Notes under the pieces: generated by a model
Databases searched by the model: none
What the model was told of the DNA's origin: nothing
The model's input: only the letters and a program-made list of their open reading frames with translations
Position numbers and translations under genes: made by a program
Part shown: one piece after another, positions 23,665 through 33,400 of the stretch
Numbering within the stretch: position 1 is the first letter of the stretch
Layout of the letters: each line of letters opens with the position of its first letter
Assembly (NCBI GenBank): GCA_009837085.1
Contig: VXUF01000041.1
Location: 60,395 to 95,184, forward strand
Length of the DNA stretch: 34,790 nt
Direction: 5' to 3'
From: Holophagales bacterium
GTDB taxonomy: Bacteria; Acidobacteriota; Thermoanaerobaculia; Multivoradales; Multivoraceae

Positions 23665-25116
23665 CTACTGCGGTCGTACCCGGTGAATCCGCATCAGGTT
23701 CGTCGGCGGCCGGTCCTGGATCGGGTCGCCCATCAGCAGGACGATCGTGTCGCCCGGAAGGGCCAGGCTGCCGGCGAGCAGTTGCCGGTCGACCATCGCC
23801 ACGACCTCGTCGTGGTGGTAGACCTCCTGGTCCATCTTCACTGAGTGAACGCCCCAGACGAGCTGGAGCTCGCGCATCGACCGAGATTCGCGCGTGAAGG
23901 CGAACACCGGCGTCGAGGGCCGGCGGCAGGCGACCTGGCGGGCCGTGAAGCCGCCCTGGCTGAGGACTACGATGCCCTGCGCGGTCAGGTGGCGCGCCGA
24001 CAGGATCGCCGCCGCGGAAACTGTCTCCGGAATCTCCAGCGTGCCCGGGCGGTGCGGCGGTTCGATGTCGTAGGGGCCGACCTCCATCGTGTGGAAGCCG
24101 ACCGGCTGGGAAGTGTGCTTGGAGAGGTTGTACCGCTCCGACTCGGTAATGATGCGGTGCATCGTCTGCACCGCCTCGAGCGGATAGCGGCCGGCTGCGC
24201 TCTCACCGGAGAGCATCATCGCGTCGGCGCCGTCGAAGACGGCGTTCGCCACGTCTGAGGACTCGGCCCGGGTTGGACGTGGATGCTCGATCATCGACTC
24301 CAGCATCTGGGTCGCGACGATCACCGGACGAGCGTGTCGCCAACCACTCTCGATGATCCGCTTCTGCACCACCGGCACCTGGTGCAGGGGAATCTCCACT
24401 CCCAGGTCGCCACGCGCAACCATGACACCGTCGGACTCGAGGACGATCTCGTCGAGGTGGTCCAGCGCCCGCCGGCGCTCCAGCTTGGCGATAATCTGCA
24501 GCGGCCGGCCCGCCTCCCGCGAGGCTTCCCGCACGTGGACCACGTCCGCCGGCGTACCGACGTAGCTGGCCGCCAGGAAGTCAGCGTCCTCCTCGACCGC
24601 CATCCGGATGTCGCTCAGGTCCTTGTCCGAGATCCGGAACGGCAGACGGCTGTCGGGCAGGTTGACGCCCTTGCGGCTCGAAACGGCGCCGCCGACGATG
24701 ACCTCCGCCTCGATCCTCTCCTCGTCCTTCGAACGCACCTCCAACTGCACACGGCCGTCGTCGATCAGGATCTGCTCACCCGGCTCGACGTGCCGGACCA
24801 TGTCGCGATCGAGAGGCAGATCCGCCTCCGCGCTCGCGCCCAGGCCGACCACGTCGCCTTCCTTGAGCACCCGGGCGCCTTCGAAGTGGTCGAGCCGGTG
24901 GCGGGGACCCATCAGGTCGACCATCACGCCGACCGACCGGCCGGCCTCCTCGCTGACCTCCCGCACCAGGCGAATCAGACGCCGGTGCTCTTCCCGGGTG
25001 CCGTGCGACTGATTCAACCGGACGACGTTGACGCCGGCCCGGATCAGGCGCGCGAGAGTCTTCTCGCTCGCACTGGCCGGCCCGATCGTGGCGACGATCT
25101 TGGCTCGACGCTGCAC
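23665..25116 (-). CDS. pyk: Pyruvate kinase, atypical at potassium-site motifs
   Basis: Converts PEP and ADP to pyruvate and ATP; 483 residues. Family landmarks: RRAKIVATIGPAS (3-15), IIAKLER with Lys211 and Glu213, VMVARGDLGVEI (231-242), ATQMLESMIEHPRPTRAESSDVANAVFDGADAMMLSGESAAGRYP (268-312) and a C-terminal allosteric-type domain. Oddities: the NFSHG motif reads NQSHG (35-39) and DTKGPEIR reads DLMGPRHR (67-74), replacing Thr, Lys and Glu near the potassium and substrate site. The start is a GTG at 25116 with a perfect AGGAGG eight bases upstream; the longer frame runs into the GAPDH gene. It follows GAPDH by 25 bp in one operon. Confidence 0.9.
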   Translation of the reverse strand: MQRRAKIVATIGPASASEKTLARLIRAGVNVVRLNQSHGTREEHRRLIRLVREVSEEAGRSVGVMVDLMGPRHRLDHFEGARVLKEGDVVGLGASAEADLPLDRDMVRHVEPGEQILIDDGRVQLEVRSKDEERIEAEVIVGGAVSSRKGVNLPDSRLPFRISDKDLSDIRMAVEEDADFLAASYVGTPADVVHVREASREAGRPLQIIAKLERRRALDHLDEIVLESDGVMVARGDLGVEIPLHQVPVVQKRIIESGWRHARPVIVATQMLESMIEHPRPTRAESSDVANAVFDGADAMMLSGESAAGRYPLEAVQTMHRIITESERYNLSKHTSQPVGFHTMEVGPYDIEPPHRPGTLEIPETVSAAAILSARHLTAQGIVVLSQGGFTARQVACRRPSTPVFAFTRESRSMRELQLVWGVHSVKMDQEVYHHDEVVAMVDRQLLAGSLALPGDTIVLLMGDPIQDRPPTNLMRIHRVRPQ

Positions 25117-25124
25117 GATCCAGA

Positions 25125-25130
25125 CCTCCT
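25125..25130 (-). promoter_or_regulatory. Shine-Dalgarno site deciding the pyruvate kinase GTG start
   Basis: AGGAGG on the minus strand lies eight bases before the GTG at 25116, in the 25-bp gap after the GAPDH stop. It rules out the frame extension to 25212. Confidence 0.75.
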
Positions 25131-25141
25131 GTTCTGCCGCC

Positions 25142-26158
25142 TCAGGACTCGAACTGCGCCAGCCGCTCGATGAGATCCGCGACGCGGTTCGAGTAGCCCC
25201 ACTCGTTGTCATACCACGACACGACGCGGGCGTACACGCCGCCTCCCTCGGCCGGACTGACCCGCGTCAGCGGCGCGTCGAAGATCGACGAGTGGGGGTT
25301 GCCCAGAATGTCGCTCGAAACCAGGGGATCTTCCGAGTACTGGAGGATGCCGGCCAGGTTCGATTCCGCGGCCGTAGACGCCGCCGCGTTGACGTCCCCA
25401 GCGCTCGGGGCACCGAGCAGCCGGCAGGTCAGGTCGACGATCGAGCCGTCGGCAACCGGCACCCGCATCGCCATGCCGTCGAGCTTGCCGTTCAGGTGCG
25501 GCAGCACCTTGCCGACGGCGCGCGCGGCGCCGGTCGTCGTCGGGATGATGTTGGCCGTCGCGGAGCGGCTGCGGCGCGGGTCGCTGTGGGGCGAGTCGAC
25601 CAGGCGCTGACCGTTCGTGTAGGCGTGGACAGTGGTGATGAATCCCTCCTCGAAGCCGAAGGCGTCGTCGAGAGTCTTCGCCAGCGGCGCCAGGCAGTTC
25701 GTCGTGCAGGAGGCGTTCGAAACGACTCGATGCTCCGGACCGAGGTCCCCGTCGTTGACGCCGAGCACGATCATGGCGTCGATCTCGTCCTTGGCTGGAA
25801 CCGTCAGGACCACGCGTGGAGCGCCTGCATCGAGATGCTGCGCCACCTGGGCGCGCGTTCGGAACACGCCGGTCGACTCGACCGCGATGTCGACGCCGAG
25901 GTCGTTCCAGGGCAACCTGGACGGATCCCGCTCCGCCGAGAGCCGGATGTCGCTGCCCCCGACTCGCAAGCCGTTCCCGGTCACTTCGACCGGTTGGTCG
26001 AAGACGCCCTGCACCGTGTCGTAGCGCAGCAGATAGGCGAGTCGGTGCGCGTCGAACAGGTCGTTGATGCCGACGACCTCGACATTCGGCCGGCCGGCGA
26101 GGATGCGAAACACGCTGCGGCCGATGCGACCGAAGCCATTGATGCCGACGCGGATCAT
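25142..26158 (-). CDS. gap: Type I glyceraldehyde-3-phosphate dehydrogenase
   Basis: NAD-type GAPDH of 338 residues. It has GINGFGRIGRSVFRIL (5-20), INDLFD with Asp33 favouring NAD, the catalytic SNASCTTNC (Cys151), HAYTNGQ (His178), ANIIPTTTGAARAVGKVLP and SWYDNEWGYSNRV near the end. It oxidises glyceraldehyde-3-phosphate to 1,3-bisphosphoglycerate. The ATG at 26158 overlaps the TGA of the upstream pseudo-GAPDH gene by four bases (ATGA) and has AAGGAG upstream within that gene, so the two are translationally coupled. Pyruvate kinase follows. Everything expected of an active enzyme is present. Confidence 0.96.
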   Translation of the reverse strand: MIRVGINGFGRIGRSVFRILAGRPNVEVVGINDLFDAHRLAYLLRYDTVQGVFDQPVEVTGNGLRVGGSDIRLSAERDPSRLPWNDLGVDIAVESTGVFRTRAQVAQHLDAGAPRVVLTVPAKDEIDAMIVLGVNDGDLGPEHRVVSNASCTTNCLAPLAKTLDDAFGFEEGFITTVHAYTNGQRLVDSPHSDPRRSRSATANIIPTTTGAARAVGKVLPHLNGKLDGMAMRVPVADGSIVDLTCRLLGAPSAGDVNAAASTAAESNLAGILQYSEDPLVSSDILGNPHSSIFDAPLTRVSPAEGGGVYARVVSWYDNEWGYSNRVADLIERLAQFES

Positions 26159-27186
26159 GAGTCGTCTCCTTGGGCGCTCGCCGCGCCATCGAGCACGGCC
26201 AGCAGCTCCACGAGCCGGTGCAGGTAGCCCCAGCCGTTGTCGAACCAGGCGATCGTCTTGGACACGCGCTCGCCCAGCGTCATCGTCGCCTGCGAGTCGA
26301 AGATGCAGGTCGCCCGGCTACCCACGGTGTCGGCGGAGACGATCGCCTCCCGCTCGAAGCGCAGCCGGCCGCTCCATTCTCCACCGGCGGCGGCCGCCAC
26401 CGCATCGTTGACCGCGTCGACCGTCACCGAGTCGCGGTGCCAGCAGACCAGATCGACGCCGGAGCCGTTCGCCACCGGCACGTCCATGGCCGAGGCCGAG
26501 AGCTTGCCTTCCAGCTCGGGCAGCACGGTCGCCAGTTCCTCTGCCGCTCCCGTCGCGGCGGGAATGATGTTCTCGCCCGCGGCCCGGCCCTTCCGCGGCT
26601 CCGGCGCGGGCACGTCGGCCAATCTCGAACCGGCACCGTAGGCGCGGACGGAGCTGATGAACGCCTGCTCGACGCCGAAGGCCCCGTCGAGGATGCGCAG
26701 CAACGGGCCCGCGCAGTGCGCGGTGAACGAGCCGGCGGACACGATGCGGTCGGAGGCTTCGATCCGGTCCTCGTTCAGGCCCATGACAACCGTCCGGTCC
26801 AACTGCCCGCCCGGCGGGGCGCACAGCACGACCCGCTCCGCGCCGGCCGCGAGGTGCCCTTCGAGTTCGCTTCGGGTGGGCTGGGTGTCCCGGAAGTCGA
26901 CGACCGTGGTGACGCCCAGGTCGGCCCAGGGCGCCTCCCCCGCGCCCCCGGCGCGGACCACCGGAGCGCTGACGCCGTTGACGCTCAGGCTGCCGTCGTC
27001 CAGCGCCACGTCGCCGTCGTATCGCCACGGCAGGGTCGAGAACTGCAGGAGGTAGCGCAGCATCTCCGGGTCGGCGGTCTCGGCCACGGCCCCTATCTCG
27101 ATCTCGGGCCGGTCCAGAGAAAGGCGAAACAGGCTCCGACCGAGCAGGCCGAAGCCCTGGATTCCAATGCGAGTCGTTGTCGTCAT
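26155..27186 (-). CDS. GAPDH-like paralogue lacking the catalytic Cys and His (probable pseudoenzyme)
   Basis: Protein of 343 residues with the GAPDH fold along its whole length: RIGIQGFGLLGRSLFRLSL (6-24), ENIIPAATGAAEELATVLPELEGK and AWFDNGWGYLHRLVELL. The catalytic SNASCTTNC is SAGSFTAHC, so the nucleophile is Phe154; the catalytic His of HAYTNGQ is Arg181 (RAYGAGS). The VESTGVF segment reads VDFRDTQ. Dehydrogenase activity of the normal kind is therefore excluded. The frame is intact, base composition is like its neighbours and the stop overlaps the start of the active gap gene, so it looks maintained. A subunit in mixed tetramers, or a binding or regulatory role, is possible (inference). 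The ATG at 27186 opens the Rossmann strand. Confidence 0.88.
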   Translation of the reverse strand: MTTTTRIGIQGFGLLGRSLFRLSLDRPEIEIGAVAETADPEMLRYLLQFSTLPWRYDGDVALDDGSLSVNGVSAPVVRAGGAGEAPWADLGVTTVVDFRDTQPTRSELEGHLAAGAERVVLCAPPGGQLDRTVVMGLNEDRIEASDRIVSAGSFTAHCAGPLLRILDGAFGVEQAFISSVRAYGAGSRLADVPAPEPRKGRAAGENIIPAATGAAEELATVLPELEGKLSASAMDVPVANGSGVDLVCWHRDSVTVDAVNDAVAAAAGGEWSGRLRFEREAIVSADTVGSRATCIFDSQATMTLGERVSKTIAWFDNGWGYLHRLVELLAVLDGAASAQGDDS

Positions 27187-27223
27187 CCGGGTCTGAAAGT
27201 AGTGGAAGGGTAAGAAGAAGCGG

Positions 27224-28528
27224 TCAACGAGCGGGCGCAGGATAACTCGCGCCATGGGCGGAGGCCAGGATCTCCATCGTGTGGCGCACGGGGACCGCAC
27301 TACCCCGGCGGCGGAGGTGGCTCTCGATCTGGGTGAGACAGCCGATGTTGCCGGTCACGATCACGTCCGGCTCGCCTTCGAGCAGCGCTTCCGCCTTCCT
27401 CCGTCCCAGCCGCGCCGCGAGCTCGGGCTCCTCCAGGTTGTAGATCCCCGCAGAGCCGCAGCAAATCTGCCAGTCGCGCGGCTCGACCAGGGTCACGCGC
27501 CGGATCTGGGCAAGCAATCGACGGGGCGCGGTCCGTTCCCTCTGCGCGTGAGCGAGGTGGCAGGCGTCGTGGTAGACGACCCGCAGGGGTTGTGCCAGCG
27601 GGGGCGGCGCCGGCACATCAAGCGCAGCGAGGAAGGTGGATACGTCCTGTACCTTCCCGGCCAAGTCCCGGGCCGCCTCTTCTTCGGGCAGTCCCGCGAA
27701 CAGCAGGCCGTACTCCTTGAGCCCGGAACCGCAGCCGGCGGCGTTCGTCAACAGCGCGTCGACGTCCGGCAGGAGACCCGCCGGCCCCAGCACGCGGAGC
27801 AGAGCGCCGGCCGCGGCCCTGGCACGCGGCGCGTCGCCGGCGTGAAAGGCCAGCGAACCACAACAACTCTCCTCCTTCGGAACGACGACTTCGACTCCAC
27901 TGCGAGTCAACACCTCGATCGTCGCCCGGTGGATGCGGGGCGCCAGCACCTGCTGCGCGCAGCCGGCGAGGAGAGCCACGCGTCCGCGCCGCTCGCCCAC
28001 CGCCGGGAACGTGCCGAACTCGACCTCGGCGCGGTCAGGCGCCTGAGGCAACAAACCAAGAGGCGCCGACAGCCGCGCCGGCAGGAGTTTCCGAATCGGC
28101 GTCGCCAGCCGACCAAGCCGCAGCATCCGGCGCAAACGGCGCGGGCTCGCCAGCGTGTCGAGCATCAGTCCGCGCCAGAAGCGGTCGAGCCACGAACGGT
28201 TGCGGCCGCCCTCGGCGAGCTCGCGGAAGGGCATCAGCAACTCGCCGTACTCAACGCCCGATGGGCAGGCGGTCACACAGGACATGCAACCGAGGCATGG
28301 ATCGATGTGGTCCAACGCCTCTTCCAGGTCGAGGCCGCCCTCGAGCACTTCCTTCATCAGCACGATGCGCCCGCGCGGCGAGTCCATCTCTTCGCCCAAC
28401 TCGATGTACGTCGGGCACGCCGGCAGGCAGAAACCGCAGTGAACGCAGGCCGAAACCGCGTTCGCCATCGGCCCGGCCGCGGCACCGACCTCGCTCCGCA
28501 GCGCGTCCAGCTCGATCGCGTGCTGCAT
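27224..28528 (-). CDS. Glycolate oxidase-type iron-sulfur subunit (GlcF-like)
   Basis: Protein of 434 residues. Two [4Fe-4S] motifs: CVHCGFCLPACP (Cys28, 31, 34, 38) and CLGCMSCVTACP (Cys78, 81, 84, 88). Two CCG-type domains follow, ending ESCCGSLAFHAGD and ICCGSAGIYNLEEPE with upstream LLAGCAQ and YHDACHLAH. This layout is that of GlcF, which carries electrons from the flavoprotein GlcD/E to the respiratory chain. No glcD or glcE gene is in the window, so lactate-type or other 2-hydroxyacid partners remain possible. The ATG at 28528 is chosen since the longer frame is repeat-derived. The pseudo-GAPDH gene follows by 37 bp and may be in the same transcript. Confidence 0.92.
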   Translation of the reverse strand: MQHAIELDALRSEVGAAAGPMANAVSACVHCGFCLPACPTYIELGEEMDSPRGRIVLMKEVLEGGLDLEEALDHIDPCLGCMSCVTACPSGVEYGELLMPFRELAEGGRNRSWLDRFWRGLMLDTLASPRRLRRMLRLGRLATPIRKLLPARLSAPLGLLPQAPDRAEVEFGTFPAVGERRGRVALLAGCAQQVLAPRIHRATIEVLTRSGVEVVVPKEESCCGSLAFHAGDAPRARAAAGALLRVLGPAGLLPDVDALLTNAAGCGSGLKEYGLLFAGLPEEEAARDLAGKVQDVSTFLAALDVPAPPPLAQPLRVVYHDACHLAHAQRERTAPRRLLAQIRRVTLVEPRDWQICCGSAGIYNLEEPELAARLGRRKAEALLEGEPDVIVTGNIGCLTQIESHLRRRGSAVPVRHTMEILASAHGASYPAPAR

Positions 28529-28599
28529 TGGCGGGAGCGTAGCGCAGAGGCGGAGCCGGCCTGACGGCCGGCGCGCCTTCCTAGCCGCCTTCGGCGGCA

Positions 28600-28626
28600 G
28601 CCGGCGAGGACGCCGGCGCACCCAGT
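28600..28626 (+). repeat. Palindromic intergenic repeat, copy 5
   Basis: 27-bp unit with the GAGA loop variant, in the 105-bp spacer between malate synthase and the GlcF-like gene. GCCGCCTTCGGCGGC lies directly 5'. The malate synthase stop is 8 bp away, so it could act in 3'-end formation. Confidence 0.87.
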
Positions 28627-28633
28627 GTGCAGA

Positions 28634-30205
28634 TCAGATGTGCCGATAGGCCTGCAGGGTCAGGAACTCCTGGAACTCGGAGCCGAGCACCAGGTCGTCC
28701 AGCAGCTCCACCGCGAGGCCGTAGCGGCTCGCGTCGCGGCCGCCGAGTTGGCGGAGTTCCTCGTCCCGTACCTGCTCGTAGAGCTCGGCCGTGACCTGCT
28801 CGCCGTTGTCCATCCGCGCGTTGCGGTGGACCCACTGCCAGAGCTGGGCGCGCGCGATCTCGGCGGTCGCGGCGTCTTCCATCAGGTTGTTGATCGCGGC
28901 CGCGCCGTTGCCGTTGAGCCAGGAGTTCAGGTACTGGAGCCCGACGGAGACGTTGTTGCGCAGACCCTGCTCTGTCAGCGAACCGCCCGGGACGTCGAGG
29001 TCGATCAGGCTGCCGGGCTCGATCGAGACGTCCTCGCGGAGCCGTTCCTTCTGGTTCGGGCGGCCCTCCGTCTTCGTCGAGAACACCTCCAGGGCGATCG
29101 GCACCAGATCCGGGTGGGCGACCCAACTGCCGTCGAAGCCGTCGTTCGCCTCCCGCTCCTTGTCGGCGCGGACCGCACTGAGCGCCGTCGCGTTGACTTC
29201 CGGGTCGCGCCGGCTGGGAATGAAAGCCGCCATGCCGCCGATCGCGTGGGCGCCGCGGCTATGGCAGGTACGGACCAGAAGCTCCGTGTAGGAGCGCATG
29301 AAGGGAACCGTCATCGTGATCTGACCGCGGTCCGGCAGCACGAGGTCTTCCCGGAACGCGAACTTCTTGATCGCGCTGAAGATGTAGTCCCAGCGACCGG
29401 CGTTCAGCCCGGCCGAGTGGTCGCGCAGCTCATAGAGGATCTCCTCCATCTCGAAGGCGGCGAGGATCGTCTCGATCAGCACCGTGGCGCGGACACTGCC
29501 CTGCGGCACGCCGAGCGCGTCCTGGGCGGCGACGAAGATGTCGTTCCAGAGCCGCGCCTCGTGCCGATTCTCCAGCTTCGGCAGGTAGAAGTACGGCCCG
29601 CTGCCGCGGCTGAGCGCCTCCCGGGCGTTGTGGAAGAAGTAGAGCCCGAAGTCGAAGACGCCGGCCGAGACGGGGCGGCCGTCGATCAACGCGTTCTTCT
29701 CGACCAGGTGCCAGCCGCGGGGACGCACCAACAGGGTGGCGATCTCGTCCTTGAGCCGGTACTCCTTGCCGTTCCCCGGGTTCGTGAACTCCAGCTGGCG
29801 CCGCACCGCGTCGTAGAGGTTCTGCTGGCCCTCGATCACGTTCCGCCAGCTCGGGCTGAGCGCGTCCTCGATGTCGGCCATGAACACCTTCGCGCCGGAG
29901 TTCAGCGCGTTGATCATCATCTTGCGATCGACCGGGCCCGTGATCTCGGCCCAGCGGCAGTTCAGGTCCGCCGGCGTGGGCGCCACCTTCCAGTCGCCGT
30001 CGCGGACTTCCTGCGTCTCGGGCGGAAAGGTCGGATCCTCGCCAGCCTGAATGCGGGCGTGGCGTTCCACACGGTCTTCAAGCAGCGCCGCCCGCCGCTC
30101 CTCGAACCGGCGACAGAGTTCCGCCGTGAACTCCAGCGCCTCCGGGGTCAGAATGTGCTCCGCCGCCTCGAAGTCGCGCGGTCCGGTGATCTCGATCCCA
30201 CTCAT
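28634..30205 (-). CDS. aceB: Malate synthase A
   Basis: Glyoxylate-cycle enzyme joining glyoxylate and acetyl-CoA to malate; 523 residues, as expected for the A isoform. Arg161 in [11 protein letters not shown], Mg ligands Glu245 and Asp273 ([30 protein letters not shown]) and the catalytic Asp444 in [13 protein letters not shown] correspond to those of the E. coli enzyme. The ATG at 30205 has GGGAGACGG upstream. No isocitrate lyase is in the window; glyoxylate could also come from the glycolate-oxidase-type enzyme encoded by the next gene. The divergent S41 peptidase begins 200 bp away; that spacer holds no clear repeat. Confidence 0.96.
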   Translation of the reverse strand: MSGIEITGPRDFEAAEHILTPEALEFTAELCRRFEERRAALLEDRVERHARIQAGEDPTFPPETQEVRDGDWKVAPTPADLNCRWAEITGPVDRKMMINALNSGAKVFMADIEDALSPSWRNVIEGQQNLYDAVRRQLEFTNPGNGKEYRLKDEIATLLVRPRGWHLVEKNALIDGRPVSAGVFDFGLYFFHNAREALSRGSGPYFYLPKLENRHEARLWNDIFVAAQDALGVPQGSVRATVLIETILAAFEMEEILYELRDHSAGLNAGRWDYIFSAIKKFAFREDLVLPDRGQITMTVPFMRSYTELLVRTCHSRGAHAIGGMAAFIPSRRDPEVNATALSAVRADKEREANDGFDGSWVAHPDLVPIALEVFSTKTEGRPNQKERLREDVSIEPGSLIDLDVPGGSLTEQGLRNNVSVGLQYLNSWLNGNGAAAINNLMEDAATAEIARAQLWQWVHRNARMDNGEQVTAELYEQVRDEELRQLGGRDASRYGLAVELLDDLVLGSEFQEFLTLQAYRHI

Positions 30206-30405
30206 GCTGCCGTCTCCCGGGGCCGGCCATCAGCCGGCGCACTGTCGTCCATTCGTGCAACCCGCCCCCTCCAAGTCCCGTACCTCGGCTGGGCGAAGCG
30301 GCGGCAGCTTACCCGAAGCAGCGAGCCCCGAAACGACCTTCTCGAACGTGAGACAATGCCGCGGCGCTGCTCCGACCGAGCGACGCGCCCCGACCGGAGG
30401 TTCCC

Positions 30406-33400
30406 ATGACCGTCACCCCTCAGATCCAGCGCGCGATGCGAAGCTGCGTCGCGATCCTCGCGCTCTCCACGCTCCCGACACCGGGCCTCGCCCAGACCGG
30501 CGAGCCGACCAGGCTCCTGCGCTTCCCCGACCTCTCCGGCGACCGGATCGCCTTCACCTACGCCGGCGACATCTGGCTCGCCCCTGCCGCCGGCGGCACG
30601 GCGACGCACCTCACTTCGCACCCGGGTCTGGAGCTGTTCGCCAAGTTCTCGCCGGACGGCCAGTGGATCGCGTTTACCGGCCAATACGACGGCGACGAAC
30701 AGGTCTACGTCGTGCCGACGGCCGGCGGCGCGCCGCGACAACTCACCTTCTACCCGGCCGCCGGACCGCTGGCGCCGCGCTGGGGTTACGACTACCAGGT
30801 CTACGGCTGGTCGCCGGACGGCTCGGCGGTCCTGTTCCGCTCGTTGCGTGACGGCTGGGACCTGGGCGACACGAAGCTGTTCCTGGTCGACGTCTCCGGC
30901 GGCCTGCCGCGGGCCTTGCCGATGCCGGAGTCGGGCGGCGGCGATCTCTCGCCAGACGGCCAGCGCGTCGTCTACTCGCCGGTGACCCGGGACTTCCGGC
31001 ACTGGAAGCGCTACGAAGGCGGCTGGGCGCAGGATCTCTGGATCCTCGACATCGACAGCCTGGAGTCCATCCAGGTCACGAACCACAAGCGCTCCGACCG
31101 CGACCCGATGTGGATCGGCGACACGATCTACTTCTCGTCCGACCGCGACGGCACGCTGAACCTCTACGCCTACGACACGGGCTCGGGCGACATCGAGCAG
31201 CTCACCGACGAGGACCGGTGGAACGTGCGCTGGCCCAGCGCCGACAAGGCGAACCGGCGCATCGTCTACGAGAAGGCCGGCTCGCTCGAGGTCTTCGACA
31301 TCGCCTCCGGCAGCGCGCGGCCGATCCCGATCCACGTCCCGACGGACCAGCTCGCCCGCCGGCCGAGCCGCGTGTCCGCCGCGAACCGGGTCTCCGGCTA
31401 CTCGCTCAGCCCGAAGGCGAAGCGGGCTGCCTTCTCCGCCCGCGGCGACATCTTCAGCGTGCCGATCGAGCACGGACCGACCCGCAACCTGACCCACAGC
31501 TCCGGCGCCAACGACCGCGACCCCGCCTGGTCACCCGATGGCCGGCGGATCGCCTTCACCTCCGACCGCAGCGGCGAAACCGAGATCTGGGGGGTCGACC
31601 AGGACGGCAGCGGCGAGCCCGTGCAGCTCACGCAAGGCAGCGTCGGACGCCACTACAACAACCTGCTCTGGTCGCCCGGCAGCGACCGGATCGCCTTCAT
31701 CGATCAGCAGGGCCGGCTCGGCATCGTCGACGCCGGAGACCGGCGTAGCGACGACGCGGCGACCGGGGGACGGGAGATCATCGAGGTCGCCGACGACTCC
31801 CGGCCCTTCGGCACCAGCTACGACTGGTCCCCGAACGGGGACTACCTGGCGGTCGGGCTCGGCGACGAGAACACGTTCGGCTCGATCCACCTGTTCGAGG
31901 TCGAGAGCACGACGCTGACCCGCGTGACGTCGGAGATGTGGAACGACTTCTTCCCCGCCTTCGACCCGGGCGGCGACTACCTCTACTTCCTCTCCGACCG
32001 GCAGTTCCAGCCCCAGATCGGCAGCTTCGAGTACAACTACGCCGCCGACCGCGAGACGTACATCTACGCGCTCGCGCTGCGCGAGGACACGGCGCATCCC
32101 TTCCCGCCCCGAAGCGACGAAGTCGAGATCGAGGAAGAGGACGAAGAGGAAGACGGTGAGGCGAACGGCGAGGACGACCGCGACGACGGCGAGGAGCACG
32201 ACACGGACGACGACAACGGCGACGACGAGAAGGACCGTGACCGGATCGATCTCGACGGCCTGGCGCAGCGCGTCGCCCGCGTCCCGGTCGACGCGGACAA
32301 CTACTTCGGCCTGGGCGCGGCCGAAGGCAAGCTGCTCTACGTCCGCGGCGGCGCCGGCTACCTGGGTCGGTCCTCCGACGTCCAGACCGAGGTCTTCTCG
32401 TACGACCTTAAGCAGCGCGAGAGCAAGAGCCTGGCCAGGGGCATCGGCGGCCTCGTCCTCTCGGGCGACCGCAAGAAACTGCTGGTCAGCGAGCGCGGCA
32501 GCTTCCGGCTCCTCGACGTCGGCGGCGGCGAGGCGAAGACCCTGTCCCTCGCCGGCCTGACCGTCGACCGCGTGCCGGCCGACGAATGGGCCCAGATCTT
32601 CGACGAGGTGTGGAGGCGGTTCCGGGACTTCTTCTACGCCCCGAACATGCACGGCTACGACTGGGAGGCGCTGCGCGAGCAGTACCGACCGCTGCTCGCT
32701 CACGTCGGCCACCGCAGCGACCTGAACTACCTGATGAGCGAGATGGTCGCCGAGCTCAACGTGTCCCACGCCTACGTCAGCGGCGGCGACTACGAGGCGC
32801 CGGACCGGCCACGCGCCGCCCTGCTCGGCGCCCGCTTCGAACTCGACGAGGACGCCGGCCGGTACCGGATCGCCCGGATCTTCGAGGGACAGAACGAGGA
32901 GCCCCGCTACCGCTCGCCGCTCACCGAGATCGGCGTCGGCGTCGATGCGGGAGACTACGTCTTCGCGATCCAGGGCCGCGAGCTGACCCCGGACACGAAC
33001 CCGTTCCAGCTCCTGCGCGAGGCCGGGCGGGGACCGCTGGAGCTGACCGTCGGTTCGAGCCCCGAGCGCGGCGAGGCGAGGAACGTCCTCGTCGATCCGA
33101 TCGCGAGCGAGGACGCCCTGATCTACCTCGCCTGGACCGAACGGAGCCGCAGGATCGTCGAGGAACTCGGAGGCGGCCGGATCGGCTACCTCCACATTCC
33201 CGACATGTCGGCGAGCGGCATCCGCGAGTGGATCAAGTGGTACTACGGCCAGGTCCGCAAGGACGCCATGGTCGTCGACGTCCGCTCGAACGGCGGCGGC
33301 AACGTGTCGCCCATGATCATCGAACGGTTGCGGCGCGAGACCCTGATGCTCGACTTCGAGCGCAACCGGGACTCCGTCGACACCTCGCCCGGCGGCGTCT

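Noticed and set aside
30206..30405. Promoter or RNA element in the malate synthase/S41 divergent spacer
   Set aside because: Only weak -10-like matches (such as ACAATG near 30353) with no matching -35; no supported call.
32119..32250. GAC/GAG-rich tract as a DNA repeat or CRISPR-like array
   Set aside because: It is an in-frame acidic linker with irregular codons, with no constant repeat and spacer pattern. No CRISPR array was seen in the window.
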